From contig OX387201.1 in assembly GCA_947561715.1 (NCBI GenBank), positions 19,854,001-19,918,000 on the forward strand: DNA of 64,000 nt, given 5' to 3'. The stretch is from Ascidia mentula. Its lineage: Eukaryota > Chordata > Ascidiacea > Phlebobranchia > Ascidiidae. Under the pieces are notes generated by a model, which worked only from the letters and a program-made list of their open reading frames with translations, was not told where the DNA came from and searched no databases. Shown piece by piece: positions 48,472 to 60,336 of the stretch (position 1 is the first letter of the stretch; each line of letters opens with the position of its first letter). Made by a program: the position numbers and the translations under genes.

Positions 48472-51400
48472 ATGACGGAGTCAGAAAGCAAGAGAATAAG
48501 AATGACTACAACAATTTCAGAATCTGGTTCGAAAGTTGTCCAACAGAAAGCAGGTCTAATGTGTTATTCTCTCCTTTATTACATAAAACTGAGTGGAAAG
48601 TTACTAAAATCAATTATGCCTCATACTAAACCTTAGCTTTATTGGGAATGTATCATGCATAGTGACTTTTTAATTAAAGTAGCCTAACTAAAATGAAATT
48701 TTTATTTTTAGGCAAGTAATGTAGAAATGATATTTCAGGCACTAACAAGATATAAACTTTGAATCAGATTCCACACAGCAAATATCAGCACCGGGAGCAA
48801 CCATAACTGGTAGCATTGCTGCAGTTCAGGGCAATGTCAATCAACCAATAATAATAAACCACTACAATACTCCAGGTATATTTGTCAACTGATCAATGCA
48901 CTGTAAACTAATGCAACATTAAATGGTACATTCTGTTTATGTTCACATTTAATTTTTGCAATGAAACTTTTTAACCTTTGCACCAACCAACCGTTTCATT
49001 TTATACAAAGCCGATATTATACCCTTAAAGTCAGATTAGTGTGAATTTTTGCAGGTCCATCAAACGAAGGTGAACAAGCAGATGAAAGTAAGCTGTTTCA
49101 TCCTCTTTACTGCATTTAAAACATTTACCTCGATAATGTCTGACAATAATGCCCGAATGCTTCCATATGATAATGTCTAGTGAGCCATAATTACTTGTCT
49201 CTAGTTATATTTCTGTCTGCAGACAAAAAGCAGCGAGAAGCCATTCAAATCATCAAACATGAACAGGACAAAATTAAGTCTGTCACACCTCTTTCTGGTT
49301 TAAATGAAGAAGGAATCCCAGATGTTTGTCCACAGCTGGAGAAACGTGATTTCTACCAAGGTATTGATACCAAGAAAGGTGAAGAGTTTGTGCCATCAAC
49401 AATAAGGTACAATGAAAATAAAGTTAAAGGAGAGCGTATAACTTTTGATGAGCTGCTTTCCACAATCGAAAGTGGTGATCAGTTTCTTGCCATTATTGGC
49501 GCAGCTGGTGCAGGGAAATCCACTTTGTCCAAGAAACTTTTGAGAAAAAACAAAGATGGGTATTTGGTGTTACACCTAAGTTTCATGAATTTAGATTATG
49601 GAGATAAAAAACTCACACTTCAAGAACTCCTACTTAATAGGCAGTTTCCAGATGTTGATCCAACTGTCCTTGATGCTGCATTTAAATGGATGAAACAAAA
49701 CCAAGAAAAATGTGTTTTGGTATTTGATGGTCTGGACCAGGCAACATGGTCATTAGAAAATATGAAGCGAATTAATACAGATTATAAAACTCGGTTCACA
49801 GTTCAACAGCTTGTTGCTAATCTCTGCAGCAAAACCCTGTTCAAAAAATCATCATTGATCTTTACATCACGTCCTCATTCACTGCTTTCCATTCCTGTGG
49901 GACTTCGTCCAAAACCCACTATATATATCCGTGACCTTACTACAGAAAACACGAAGAAGCTATTTGATTTCTATGCTGGAGAAAAGGCAAACGAACTGTG
50001 GGAAAAACTTAAAGAAACTCCAGAAATGCTAGACTTTTGTCACAATCCATTACTTTTGCAGTTTGCTGTGTACGCTGGTTTGTTTGGTGACAAAAACTGT
50101 TTTGGCACAATTACAAGCTTATTTGATGTTGTTTTGCAACAACTCGATGCATCCGAGCATGCTAAGGGTAGTATACACTTTTTGAGAGAAGCACTTGGCA
50201 GAATGGCATATAATGGAATGACTCGTAAAACTGTTGTATTTACCCACCAAGAACTCTCAAATGTGGGCCTGGAGTATCTTAAAGTACAAGATGTTATAAT
50301 AAAACTACCAAAATTTTCGTGGTTTTCAGAAAGAAAAGCTTTCGATGTTGCAGCTTCTTGTTTTTTCTTTGTTCACCAAATGATTCAGGAATTTTCTGCT
50401 GCTTCGTACATTTCCTTGTTCATGCCAGATGAAGACTTCGACAAATTCCTTGATACATTGGTTGGAGAAGAACACTGGAACATGACGCGACGATTTGTTT
50501 GTGGCCTCTTGCTTGGAAAGGAAAGTTGTAAGTACATTCCTTAATGTGTATATTTTGTGTCATAAGGTTTGCAGGCTTGGCACCCCACGCATTGCTGCCT
50601 GGCTGGATCAGCCACTTTTTCCTGACAAGTCGGAGCAAAATTTGAAAAATCAAGCTCCCGGTGAGGTTTGAACTCACGACCCTGGGCTGACCAGGCCCAA
50701 CGTTCTACCAACTGAGCTATATGAGCTCAGTGGTTTCACGGGGTATATTGTGGCGAAGGGACACTGGTGCGCAAGCGCACAACTTGCCAGGCAACCTTCA
50801 CATACACGTAGGGGATCTCTACCACCGTATCAGATAACGCAGTAATATTTCATGCAATGGCATGGTCGCCCAACTGCACAGTTCCTTGCTTGGCGATACT
50901 GCCAATCATGCCATTGCATGAAATATTAGTGGTATAGATCTCCTGTAGCTCAGTTGGTAGAGCGTTGGTTGGCCCATGGTCATGAGTTCAAACCTCACCT
51001 GATTTTTCAAATCTTGCTCCGACTTGTCAGGAAAAAGTGGCTGATCCAGCTAGGCTGCAATGCCTGGGCTGCCAAGCCTGAAAACACAATATTCGCGATA
51101 CGTTAGCTGTGATCGCCAAGCAAGGACCTGCGCAGTGGGGCGATCATGCCATTGCATGAAATGTTACTGCGTTTTGTGTCATAATTTCTTTTTTGCTGAC
51201 AGCTTCAAGAAGTGACCATACTAAAACCAACTTGGAGCCTGGATGTGCTACTAGTTCCGCTAGCAAGATGACATTCCCCAGCATTCCACAAAAAGGTTTT
51301 GTTGCATTTGATGTTGCCAGTTAAGCTGTTAAGGTCAAGTAACTGAAAATATTTCAAAAACTTGCAAAACTGGACCAAAACTAAATGCCAACGTAACTTC

Positions 51401-52955
51401 AATGTGAGTCTAGCAGGCTACAAGTTGGAGTAAACCAATCAAATCTGCTTTTTGTTATTCGCATGTATTGGTCATTGCCTTGCCTTCATAACATTACAAA
51501 AATACGCAGTCGCGTATGCTATTTGAATTGACATATTTATACTCAACAATTTCACAGCACTGCGGTTAGTTTTGCACTGCGTTTTTTAACACAGCACATG
51601 GTAACGCAAAGCTTCTACAAATAATGGCTGTGTTTGTAAAAATATATATGAGTGCAAACAATTCGTCCAACCAAATGCAATTTTACAATTTCCATCGCAA
51701 ATGTTGGTATTTCCTGTTTTCCAGACAAAAGTGCGAAATTATTGGATGCGCTTTCAAGATGTCTCCAATCTCGACCCAGGGGATACGATCTACTGAGTAA
51801 GTAAATGATATGAATGCCAACAGTTTAATGCGTGTTTGTAAACATTACATTTATTTATGTAACAATGGGTGGGTTTGTTACGTCACACAACCATTGTTTG
51901 AACCGAACACTCAGTGCAGTTTTTTTCAGTTGTTAAAAAATCTTGTAAAGGAAGGTCGTGTTTATTTCTGTCCTAATATTTTGTGATAATTTAAACGTTT
52001 TATATTGGATTGATTTGTTGGTTCTTGTGTTGATTAAATCCGACTTAAACGTGGGGAATTCTGTGCAAGAATAAAGTAAGTTTTATTTTAAGTGATTTTA
52101 TTTAAACTGGAAACCAGACATCTGCTTTTTTAATAAACTTTCCTGTTTTGTTTCAGATTTATTTCTGGATTTTAAGGAAATCGAAAAATGCCATCTAGAA
52201 AAACTCGCCAGGTTTTGTGCTCCGGAGTTGAATTTTACCGGAACCGAACTTCACTCAATCGTTCAGGTTTTGTCGGAATTTTTACCAAAAGTTACAAGAA
52301 ACGATTTGGAGCTGGAGATGTGGAGTTGCGACCTGAACTCCGAAGATTTAACGATTATTTGTGAAGCAATAAAAAGAATGAAATACAGGGTTTGTTCGGT
52401 TTTTGTTTATTTTCTGAATAAGTTTTTATTTGAATAAAAGCATTTTTTACCAAAGTTTTCGATTTTAAGAAAAATGACATAAAATATTTTTATTGTAGTT
52501 TAGGGAATAATTTTGTTTGTGTATTTTTTACTCTTTTCCAGTTTTAATATTTGTTTATTCCTGGTTTAAAGAACATCAAAACATTTCCTACAAACAATAT
52601 TTATATTTTAAATAGTTGGAATTTCTCGACCTGGGTTTCAGCGACTTTCATCGAAGAGAAGATGGGGAAAAAATTTGTGGGATTTTACCGAAGGTTGGGA
52701 GGTTGGATCTGGATTGGTGCAAATTGGATCCGGATTCGATTAAGATGGTGGAGGACGCACTTGGGAATATGGAAGATCCTGTGAGGATTTAATTTAAAAG
52801 ATTTATTTGTAAATTTTATTAAAATCAAAACTTTTGTGACTTTTCAGCCGAAAGTTCGGGGTTTGGATGATTCTGACTCCAGTGGTTCGGATTTGAGTTA
52901 TACTGACTCCAGTGGTTCGGATTTGAGTTATACTGACTCCAGTGGTTCGGATTGA
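48472..52955 (+). CDS. NACHT-LRR (NLR-like) protein, eight exons
   Basis: Exons: 48472-48553, 48789-48875, 49055-49087, 49223-50527, 51725-51796, 52157-52389, 52616-52780, 52848-52955 (2085 nt, 694 aa, phases matching). The large exon encodes a NACHT NTPase: Walker A GAAGAGKST (about 160-168), Walker B VLVFDGLDQ (about 232-240), sensor LIFTSRPHS, then the winged-helix and helical regions. Exons 6-7 give a few leucine-rich repeats. The last exon encodes an acidic Ser/Asp repeat tail. No death, CARD or pyrin domain precedes the NACHT. The N-terminus is a 67-residue low-complexity linker. NLRs sense microbial or danger signals by oligomerising on ATP; this one would need a partner or has lost its effector. 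An exon-like stretch at 51193-51309 would end the protein early if used. Confidence 0.88.
50569..50740 (-). repeat. tRNA-headed SINE, minus orientation, in NACHT intron 4
   Basis: On the minus strand: A box TAGCTCAGTTGGTAGA, B box GTGAGTTCAAACCTC, then a tail with TTTGCTCCGACTTGTCAGG and AAAAAGTGGCTGATCCAG. It is the mirror of the copy at 50935-51085. Confidence 0.8.
50806..50940. repeat. Hairpin-forming unit between the two SINEs
   Basis: The sequence GATCTCTACCACCG plus GTAATATTTCATGCAATGGC on the left is mirrored by GCCATTGCATGAAATATTAG and GGTATAGATC on the right, with the CTGCACAGTTCCTTGCTTGG segment in the loop. Further copies are at 51111-51170 (same family, opposite strand), 12845-12905 and 26595-26620. 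Confidence 0.7.
50935..51085 (+). repeat. tRNA-headed SINE, plus orientation, in NACHT intron 4
   Basis: TGTAGCTCAGTTGGTAGAGC (A box side) and CATGAGTTCAAACCTCACC (B box side), then GCTCCGACTTGTCAGG and GTGGCTGATCCAGC as in the inverted copy. The two SINEs plus the hairpin unit form an imperfect palindrome spanning about 600 bp. Confidence 0.8.
52875..52952 (+). repeat. 30-bp coding tandem repeat in the last NACHT-gene exon
   Basis: GACTCCAGTGGTTCGGATTT plus GAGTTATACT is repeated 2.6 times without change, encoding DSSGSDLSYT. Exact identity of the copies suggests recent slippage. The repeat stays in frame and runs to the stop codon. Confidence 0.9.
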
Positions 52956-53023
52956 TGCAGAAGCTCAACACAAAAACTACCTCATGTTCCTCATAATTAT
53001 TTGTGTTTTCGTGATTCCTCAAA

Positions 53024-53029
53024 AATAAA
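53024..53029 (+). other. Poly(A) signal of the NACHT gene
   Basis: AATAAA about 70 nt downstream of the TGA at 52953-52955. No other hexamer is closer. Confidence 0.55.
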
Positions 53030-54424
53030 TAAGTTTAACAAAAACAAAACTTCCGCCATTTTTTTTTCTTCCGCAGCAGTCACCAAGACCGAAACTTTAA
53101 CGATGCCGGTAGGGTTTTTTAAACAAATAGAAATAAAATTAGGATTGAACACCGGGCTGATTTGTTTGGCAATTAAAATACGTGCAGTTTTAAAAACAAA
53201 GATTTACACTTTTGATTTAAAGATTTAATATTTTAGTTAATATCTGTTTGTAAGTTTAGCACGTTACGACCAACCAATAGATGCGCGAATTTGATAAGTT
53301 TTCCAACTTCTGTCATTTCGTCAAAATTGTTTTTTTAAAACCAAATTAAATATCATTTTCAAATAAACACAAATTGAAAAGATATCACAAAATCAAGACA
53401 GCTTATGACAAGCAACGAATTAACAATTGGGAAAACGTGATTCAGGCTTGGAAAGAGTAATTTAACGTATCCTTTGTAATTTAGTTCACTGGAATCGCTG
53501 CTAGGGCAATAAAGGAGTCTGGGCCTAGGCTACTTTTTCCGGTAGATACTCTAACACGTCACGAACGGACGATTGGGATTTCCCTGGCTCTTGCGTAGCT
53601 TCTTGAACTTGCGTTTTCAAGTAATAGTACAACTCTACTATTAGGTTCATTATAGCACAAACCTTATTACGTAAAGAGCGTCATGTTTTTTTGCGGGATT
53701 TGTTTGAAGGCCGTGAATTTCGACACTATAGGACATGTGTACCATTGTCTATCAGCACGTGGTGAACGAAACGTTTCGTTTATGTAAGATGTTTTCTTGT
53801 TTTCAAAATACCTCTGTGCAATGCCTTCATAATTATTTTAGTCCGGAAAGAATGATATTTCCAACAAACATGTCCAAAGCGCTGGTTTAACCATGCCACG
53901 CGTGAACCAAGGAAATCGACCATTCGTGAGGTGATTAGAGTATTGTCGCCGCACAATACATGTATATACTAAAAAAGGCCCAAAGCGTATATAACTATCT
54001 TATGACCGAGAGTTAAAACCAAAGTCATTGTAATCACGCGTTCAACGCATGTCCGAGTTGTGATGTCCAATAAAACGACATGGTAAAAAAAGAAGAACCA
54101 ATTTCCGGTTTAGGTCAATTCCTGATCGGACAATTTAATAGCAAAAACTTGCCGAGCTGGTGGCAGGTGAAAAAATTGTAGCCGGTAGAAGCAGCCACAT
54201 TATAGTTGTGTTATAAACCATGTAATTTGGGAAATAAAGCCATATAGGTAACTTAGGCAACAAAACTAACTGCGTAAATCAAGTAAAAATAATTATAGGC
54301 ATTTCTTTGGCAAATAATAAATAAGGTTAATTTAAACACAAGTACTTCTTTCGCAAATGATAAATAAAGCTTAAATAAACATAACTACTTTTAGTTATTC
54401 GGAAAACAAAGTCAATCTAAACAT

Positions 54425-54935
54425 AAACAACCTATTTAGGGCACTTAGATAATCAAGCTATATAAATAACTGAAGTAATCGACCAACTTCAAGTTGCATT
54501 AAAGTTGCGCAACAACTCCAAATAAGGTATCAATACGTGTGGCCAACCGTAGACTACATAAGCAGAGCGCCTGCCAAATCAGTGTGTTTTAACTGTTGCT
54601 GTGTAAGGGTCTAGGCTGTTGGTTCTGCTTTAGTACTCTCCATGTTTTGAAGAAACTTCTGTGCTGTGTTGTATTATATTACTGGATTATAAACAATAAA
54701 CGGATTTATGAACAACTCTGAACTGGTTTGAAGCTTGGTGGATGTGTGTTTAGTCGAAGTTAGACTACTTAGAAGACGCACAGACTTGTGTAAAGGAGTT
54801 CTTTAACTCCAACAGTAATCTTGAGATAGCGAAGGCAGGTTGCCTACGAGGCCGAGTTGCCATCGAGACTCGGTCGGATCCTTTGGGTGCGAGGCCCGAG
54901 ACGCAGTCGTACCCCACGGTCCCTCAGCGGGGGCG
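54425..54935 (+). mobile_element. LTR retroelement relic (LTR plus start of leader)
   Basis: Plus-strand copy of the element found antisense at 37875-38400. Blocks in order: AATCAAGCTATATA, ACTACATAAGCAGAGCG, CTGTTGCTGTGTAAGGGTCT, CAATAAACGGATTTATGAAC (poly(A) signal), ACTCCAACAGTAATCTTGAG and a GC-rich leader. The leader is cut off by a SINE at about 54955. Internal genes are gone. Confidence 0.6.
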
Positions 54936-54954
54936 TACGCCGACAGTATCGACC

Positions 54955-55075
54955 ACTTTTCCGACAAGTCGGAGCGAGATATGCAAATTAACCCCACCTG
55001 CTGGTATGTTTCAAACTAAAGGCAATGAGTTAACCAGACCCAACACTCTACCAACTGAGCTACGCGAATTTAGAG
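54955..55075 (-). repeat. tRNA-headed SINE, diverged
   Basis: Contains CCGACAAGTCGGAGC and, at its right end, CTCTACCAACTGAGCTACG, the reverse of a tRNA A box, as in the SINE at 50569-50740. The B-box region has decayed. Confidence 0.6.
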
Positions 55076-55351
55076 ATTTGAAGGTAGTTTATAATGGTCA
55101 AGATACACTGGTGAGTCAGCACACAACTTTACTAACGATATACACATCTCTACCACTAATCAAACCACGCAGAAATGTATCGCGATATCATATGTGAAGG
55201 TTGGCTATTGCAGATGAGGTTGCCAAGTACGGGTTTTCACAGCAGAGCGATCCTGTTTAGTTCCTGCGTTAGTAATTCGTGCAACTATAAACAACCATGC
55301 ATTTGCCTGCGGTCGAGTCCAGACATCAGCTTGCATTCATTTTTATTGATT

Positions 55352-58300
55352 TTACAGACAGTGATATCTGCATGTTATAGGAATATCGTTTTTCTGACAT
55401 TGTTTTATCCAAATTGCTACACAGTTGGAATGTCTCCCGAAGCTACAGCCTTGACAATATGTGTAGAGTCCGCGCACTTGAAGTTGACAGTAGTAACACG
55501 TGACTGGTTTGTTTTTGTGTTCGGCATCAATGCGTCGGTCACATGACCAGGGGTTACTCTGGGGCATTCGTCGTTGGCAGACTTGGCAGCCCAGCGTGAA
55601 AGTTGAAGAGGATGAGAGAGATTGGATTGCAGGAACTCGGCTCAGTTTTACAACCTGAACGAAAATTGTAAAGCTAGCACAGTGCCACTCAACAGCTGCA
55701 CTGATGAGACCTTACAGGTCGAAACAATGCGTGTACACACTCTGTCTGCAGCTTTGAATGAAAATTATTTTAATTGACAAATGTGAAAGAGTTGAATCTG
55801 TAGATGTTCTTGTGCAAGTTTCAAACTAAAAGTAATTGTACTTATATTGGCATAACATCTGTATACAACTTACACAATTCATATTGTTGGCTCCACTTTG
55901 CTTATCATAGAGTAGTTATTTCACCTGAGCATGTTGTATCCATAACCTGTTCTTTGCCAACAAATCAAGATAGGATTTTTGCCAATGATCAATTGTTTCA
56001 ACATCAATAGGAAGGTTATATGTGGATGGATAGGATGACATTGCAAGCAGCATACACACTGGACTTTGCACATCATTCATTTCAGTAAAAAATCTGCAAA
56101 TACATTGAATACAACACATGTAGCAAACTGAAAACTGTTAGAGTTTTGTGAAAAAATAGAAAAAGAAATTCAACTCCACAACTAATTTTGAGTGAATAAA
56201 CATGATTGAAGGTTATGTGTGTTGTGGATGGCAACATTAGAGTAAAGAACATTCTTGTAAAGACTTTTTACCTATGTACAAGTAGATTATTTTATCTCAT
56301 TGTCTGGTAAGTGTTAGTTCTGTTGTTTCAAAAATATGCTGTTGATAAATCATTGTATTTCTTCGTCAATTCAAAAAATGCGATGTTTTGCCGGAATGCT
56401 TTGAACTGCACAAACTCACTCTAATTGCTGACAGGCAATCTCTTCTTTAATTGAATCGAGTGGAGCCGGCTAGAGAGTGGGACACACACTGATGACTCCA
56501 TCTGAGATGTTAAGCTCCTCATCAGCAGGAGATGTTGAGGAAGAAGAATTCATCTCCTTGGTAACGACCTTCTCATGCCACCTCCCACCGTGAGCAGTCA
56601 GGATTCGTTTTTCAGATTCATTTTCAATATTCATTCCAGAAGGTGCATCTATTCGACCAAACTTTGATATCGCGTCCAGTTCGATGTCCTGAAAAAGACA
56701 GGAGATTGTTTCTTACATCTTTCATTACTTAGGGTGTGGTGCAACCTTAAAACTGTGTTCACAGCAACCATATGTTTAGCAACACAAAACACTGTGGCCT
56801 ATCTATCTATATATATTGATCACACCTCTCTCTGTTGGAAAGCTTCAGTTGGAACAAGATATTCGTGCTCAGACAAAAACTCAGCTTCTGATGTTATTCC
56901 ACCATAACCAAACCTAAATCATTAAACAAGATTACAGATTATAATTTCCACTACATGTTTTAATTTTAGACATCTTGGTGTTTAATTGTAACACCATTAA
57001 TTTGGTTGTGGATGCAGCAACAGGAAAGCTTGATAATATATTCTTTCAATAGTTTTTGCATGATTTTATATTTAAGAATAATATCTCTAAACTACCCAGG
57101 GTCATCATCTGTCATGTAGAGATCAGGTTCTGATTGTCGACCTCGAGCGATATCAGTGAGATAATCTTCTACCTCAAGTCTTCCATCATCAGAACGTTGA
57201 TCAGCTTCCCCACCATGGATTGCTGAACCATTCAATGCATGTGAACCATGCAGTTCATCCTACAGCAAACACATCAGTTATTGTGTGTAGAAGCAATCTT
57301 GGTAAAATTCATGTCCAACAATTAGTGATAATCAATATTTACCATGCCATGTTATGAACAAATACTGGTTTAACTTTAGAAAATCATTTTGTTTTTTAAA
57401 CATCAAACCATGGTCACAAGAATCCTTTGATTCCATTCCCATAAAAAAACATGGCATAATTATATCTATTCCTACAACTTTCTGCATACCATGCATTTCG
57501 CAACTACTTATAAGGTGAAGATCTGCAACAATTGTTTATTAGCACATATTACGTCACTAAAACCACCTCACCTTTTTCACAGTGAGTGAGTGCCTTTTGT
57601 TTTTGGCCTCTGCTTTTTCTAACTTTTCTGAAACTTCAGGTTGTGATTTGTTCAAATGAATCTCTTTGTTGAAAAAAACTCCAAGCAATTTCCACGTCCG
57701 AGCAACATTACAGAATCCACCTTTCAAAGCAACATCAGAGTTGTGCGAGCAAAGCTCTTCGAAAGTCATTTTTGTCCCATTTCCATCTAAAACATAGTTT
57801 TTCGCAACAAACCTAAATTGGTTAAGAGTTAATTGCTCCACAACAGAGTCTGTCATAGTGGGATAATCATCAAAGTCAGAACTTGGTTTTAAATCAGACT
57901 TGGTGCTTGAAAATATTCTGAACTTTGATCTGGAATTAAGAAAGTTGTTTTGTCTTTGAAATGCAACTGGCGAAGAAGGACTGGAAATACTCAAACCGTC
58001 CAAATCAATCACGTCTTTTGATCCAGTCTTCCATCCAAATATTGTTGGTAGTTTTGAAGCAGAACCAGTGGGACTCTGTGTCCTTGGTGTTGATGCTGTG
58101 GCTTGACTTGTGAGGGCGATATGACCACATGAGCTGATGGCAAGTCCACTACTCATGGCCTGCTTAGCTGGACAAGAAGCGTCAAGTAATGAATGCATCA
58201 TGAGACGGCCGTCTTTCAAACATGACAAAATAAAATTTGGATCAGACTTTTTCCAAACTATTCCAGAGGGGCTGTCTGTGTGATCCTTAAAATATGTTTA

Positions 58301-60336
58301 GTTCATTGTTTAAACAGAAAAATAATCAAAAAACAAATGGTTGTTTGATACAACTACAATTATAATTCATACCTGGAAATGAGCAAATGGGACATATTTC
58401 CTATGCAGATGCCAAATGTTCACGCTGAATTCAAGCATCATAGATATAGTAGCAAGTTGCTCGGGATGGTGGGGTCTCCATTTAACCGAAGCTACGGACG
58501 ACATGGTTGGAACATTGTTTATTTCTTTCTCCCTGTTGTTTTCAATCGACCAAACCTGGAATGTGACAAGTGGAAACATTGGAAAACAATATTTAACACG
58601 GACAATGATTAGATCCATCACCAGCAATGACATGAAAACCACCTTTCACACGCCCTCCAGTGCAAAAACAGAGTTAAAAAATTATTCGTGTTATTACAAT
58701 CACTCACCTTAACCATGTTATCACGCCCTCCAGTGGCAAGAGTCATTTTATGATCTGGATCAGGGTGCCAGTCAAGAGTATACACAGATCCCTTGTGTGC
58801 GATAAACTGATGAACGTAACCTGTAGGTCGCCTGTAATCCCATATCTAGTAACAACAACAACCAAAATTAACATGAAAACTTTTGGTGCAATATTTTAAT
58901 TTTTCTCACTAAAATGCTGAGTTTGCATTTATACCGGGAACATTTTTAGTATCACAAGCACTGGTTTACTGTTTCACTGGAAGGACATACCAACTATTTC
59001 AAAAAAACCTAGATTTTGAATTGGTTTCATATGTTACAATATGACAGTGAGGGGATTTTCACAACATGACAGCATTAAATATCCAGATTCAGTTTAAAAT
59101 TGGCTGCAGGTATTTTTAAATAAGTTAGCACACCCCTAAAACTTACTTGTACATAACCATTATCGAAGCTAGCAGCAAAAATAAAATATTCATGAGGATT
59201 GAACTGAACACTTCTCACGCCATCAGCTTTGCTTTGAAACGTGTAGGTACTTTCCCTTCTCCTCAAATCAAACAGCTTCATCGTTCCGTCCTTTAAAAAA
59301 CAAATGATACAATATGGCTTCTAAGCTTGTTATTTGAATAAACACATATTTTTATAAACTTTACACTCTGCTTTGACTTGTTTGCAGCCAAAAGCAAAAT
59401 ATCACTTGTGATGCATATATTTTCTTACAGAAAAATGTACATGCTCTGCTCCTGTAAGAAGTGTTACAAGTTATATTGAGCACGAAAATAAACTTTAACG
59501 AACAAGATTTGCTGATTGTGAAAAAGGCTTGTGTCATATGACAATGCAAATTTAAACAAACTTGTCTAACGGTCTTGACAGGTCCCATCTACATAAGAAA
59601 CACATTTTTATTTAAAAACCACCCATATATAAAACACCTGTGATCCACTTAGCAAAAGATTTCCTTCCGAGTTGTGAAACGAAACTTTTGTGACCGTGCG
59701 ACGATGTTCAGACAATATAGCCAGCTTCTTTTCACGACCAGGAGTGTTTAAATCCCAAGCTACAACCGCTCCATTAGTAGCAGCAGTTGCGATCAAATTT
59801 TCATCCACAGGACTCCAACCCACATCAGAACAACTCATGTTCAAACCCTGAAATGAAAAAACAAAACATTTTAATTAATTGTGTATGTGTAAACTAATTA
59901 TGCTGATGAACAGCAATTGTAATCTTAAAAAATTAGGTTAAGCATGCAGCCACAGGTAAAAGCTAATTTGGTTTCAATAACTTATGATGTATTATTTTGT
60001 TGGGTGGTAACTGGCTTTGGCCAGTCATGAGCAAAGAAAAATACCAATATCCCTCCCTTAAAAATACAACAGCAATTGCAAAAACATACACTCATAACAT
60101 GAAACGAAACACAATCAGCACTATCAAACTCAGTGGCACACATTAATTCCATCGTAGCAAACCTGTTTTCTTCCAACATGAAGATTAAGGTGCTCGCTGA
60201 AACCATTAACCTCATCAACATGATAAATTTTCAACAGAGACCGTCCAGCTATGACCACTTTACTGTTGTCTTTACTGAGGCAAAGTGCATTCACTGCTGT
60301 TCCAACATCTATTGAAACGGCTTTGTTTCTCTTCAT
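55352..60336 (-). CDS. WDR24: WDR24, GATOR2 complex subunit, 11 exons, with an in-frame TAG
   Basis: Exons: 60336-60163, 59847-59638, 59290-59147, 58845-58708, 58555-58373, 58285-57572, 57259-57096, 56913-56826, 56688-56420, 56093-55925, 55654-55352 (2556 nt, 852 codons counting the TAG). WDR24 acts in GATOR2 at the lysosome, relaying amino-acid signals to mTORC1. The N-terminal WD40 propeller shows AGRSLLKIYHV, ATAATNGAVVAWDLN, GSQDGTMKLFDLRRR, ATGGRDNMVK and SVKWRPHHPEQLATISMM. A long low-complexity middle follows, then LEFFTEMNDVQ, HWQKSYLDLL, VVKLS and a C-terminal zinc module (CQVC, WSC, CYYCQLQVRGLYTYCQGC). In the last motif the family HGGH reads FGRH, so metal binding may be altered. 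A TAG (56472-56470, codon 678) interrupts exon 9, yet the exon's strong GTGAGT donor and conserved LEFFTEMNDVQ junction lie beyond it. Confidence 0.9.
55671..55757. mobile_element. Half copy of the foldback MITE, beside the WDR24 exon 11 acceptor
   Basis: Matches the right two thirds of the element at 16201-16380 (GCTAGCACAGTGCCACTCAA, GATGAGACCTTACAGGTCGA, TCTGTCTGCAGCTTTG). The left arm is missing. On the WDR24 strand it ends about 15 bases upstream of the exon 11 acceptor, so it forms most of that intron's 3' region. Confidence 0.75.

Larger units (their letters stand above)
52956..55351. other. Intergenic between the NACHT gene and WDR24 (convergent ends)
   Basis: Contains AATAAA at 53024-53029 (NACHT gene 3' end), an LTR relic, a SINE and, from about 55080 to 55351, sequence without recognised features. 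A minus-strand AATAAA at 55342-55347 lies five bases past the WDR24 stop. No further coding exon is supported. Confidence 0.45.

Noticed and set aside
50656..50730. Functional tRNA genes at 50656-50730, 50940-51005 and 55025-55075
   Set aside because: A and B boxes are good, but acceptor stems do not pair and all copies share the same SINE tail, so they are retroposons.
51193..51309. An extra NACHT-gene exon after the SINE cluster
   Set aside because: It follows a usable acceptor in the right phase but ends in TAA with no NLR-like sequence, while skipping it joins conserved helical and LRR exons in frame. It is kept only as a possible alternative ending.
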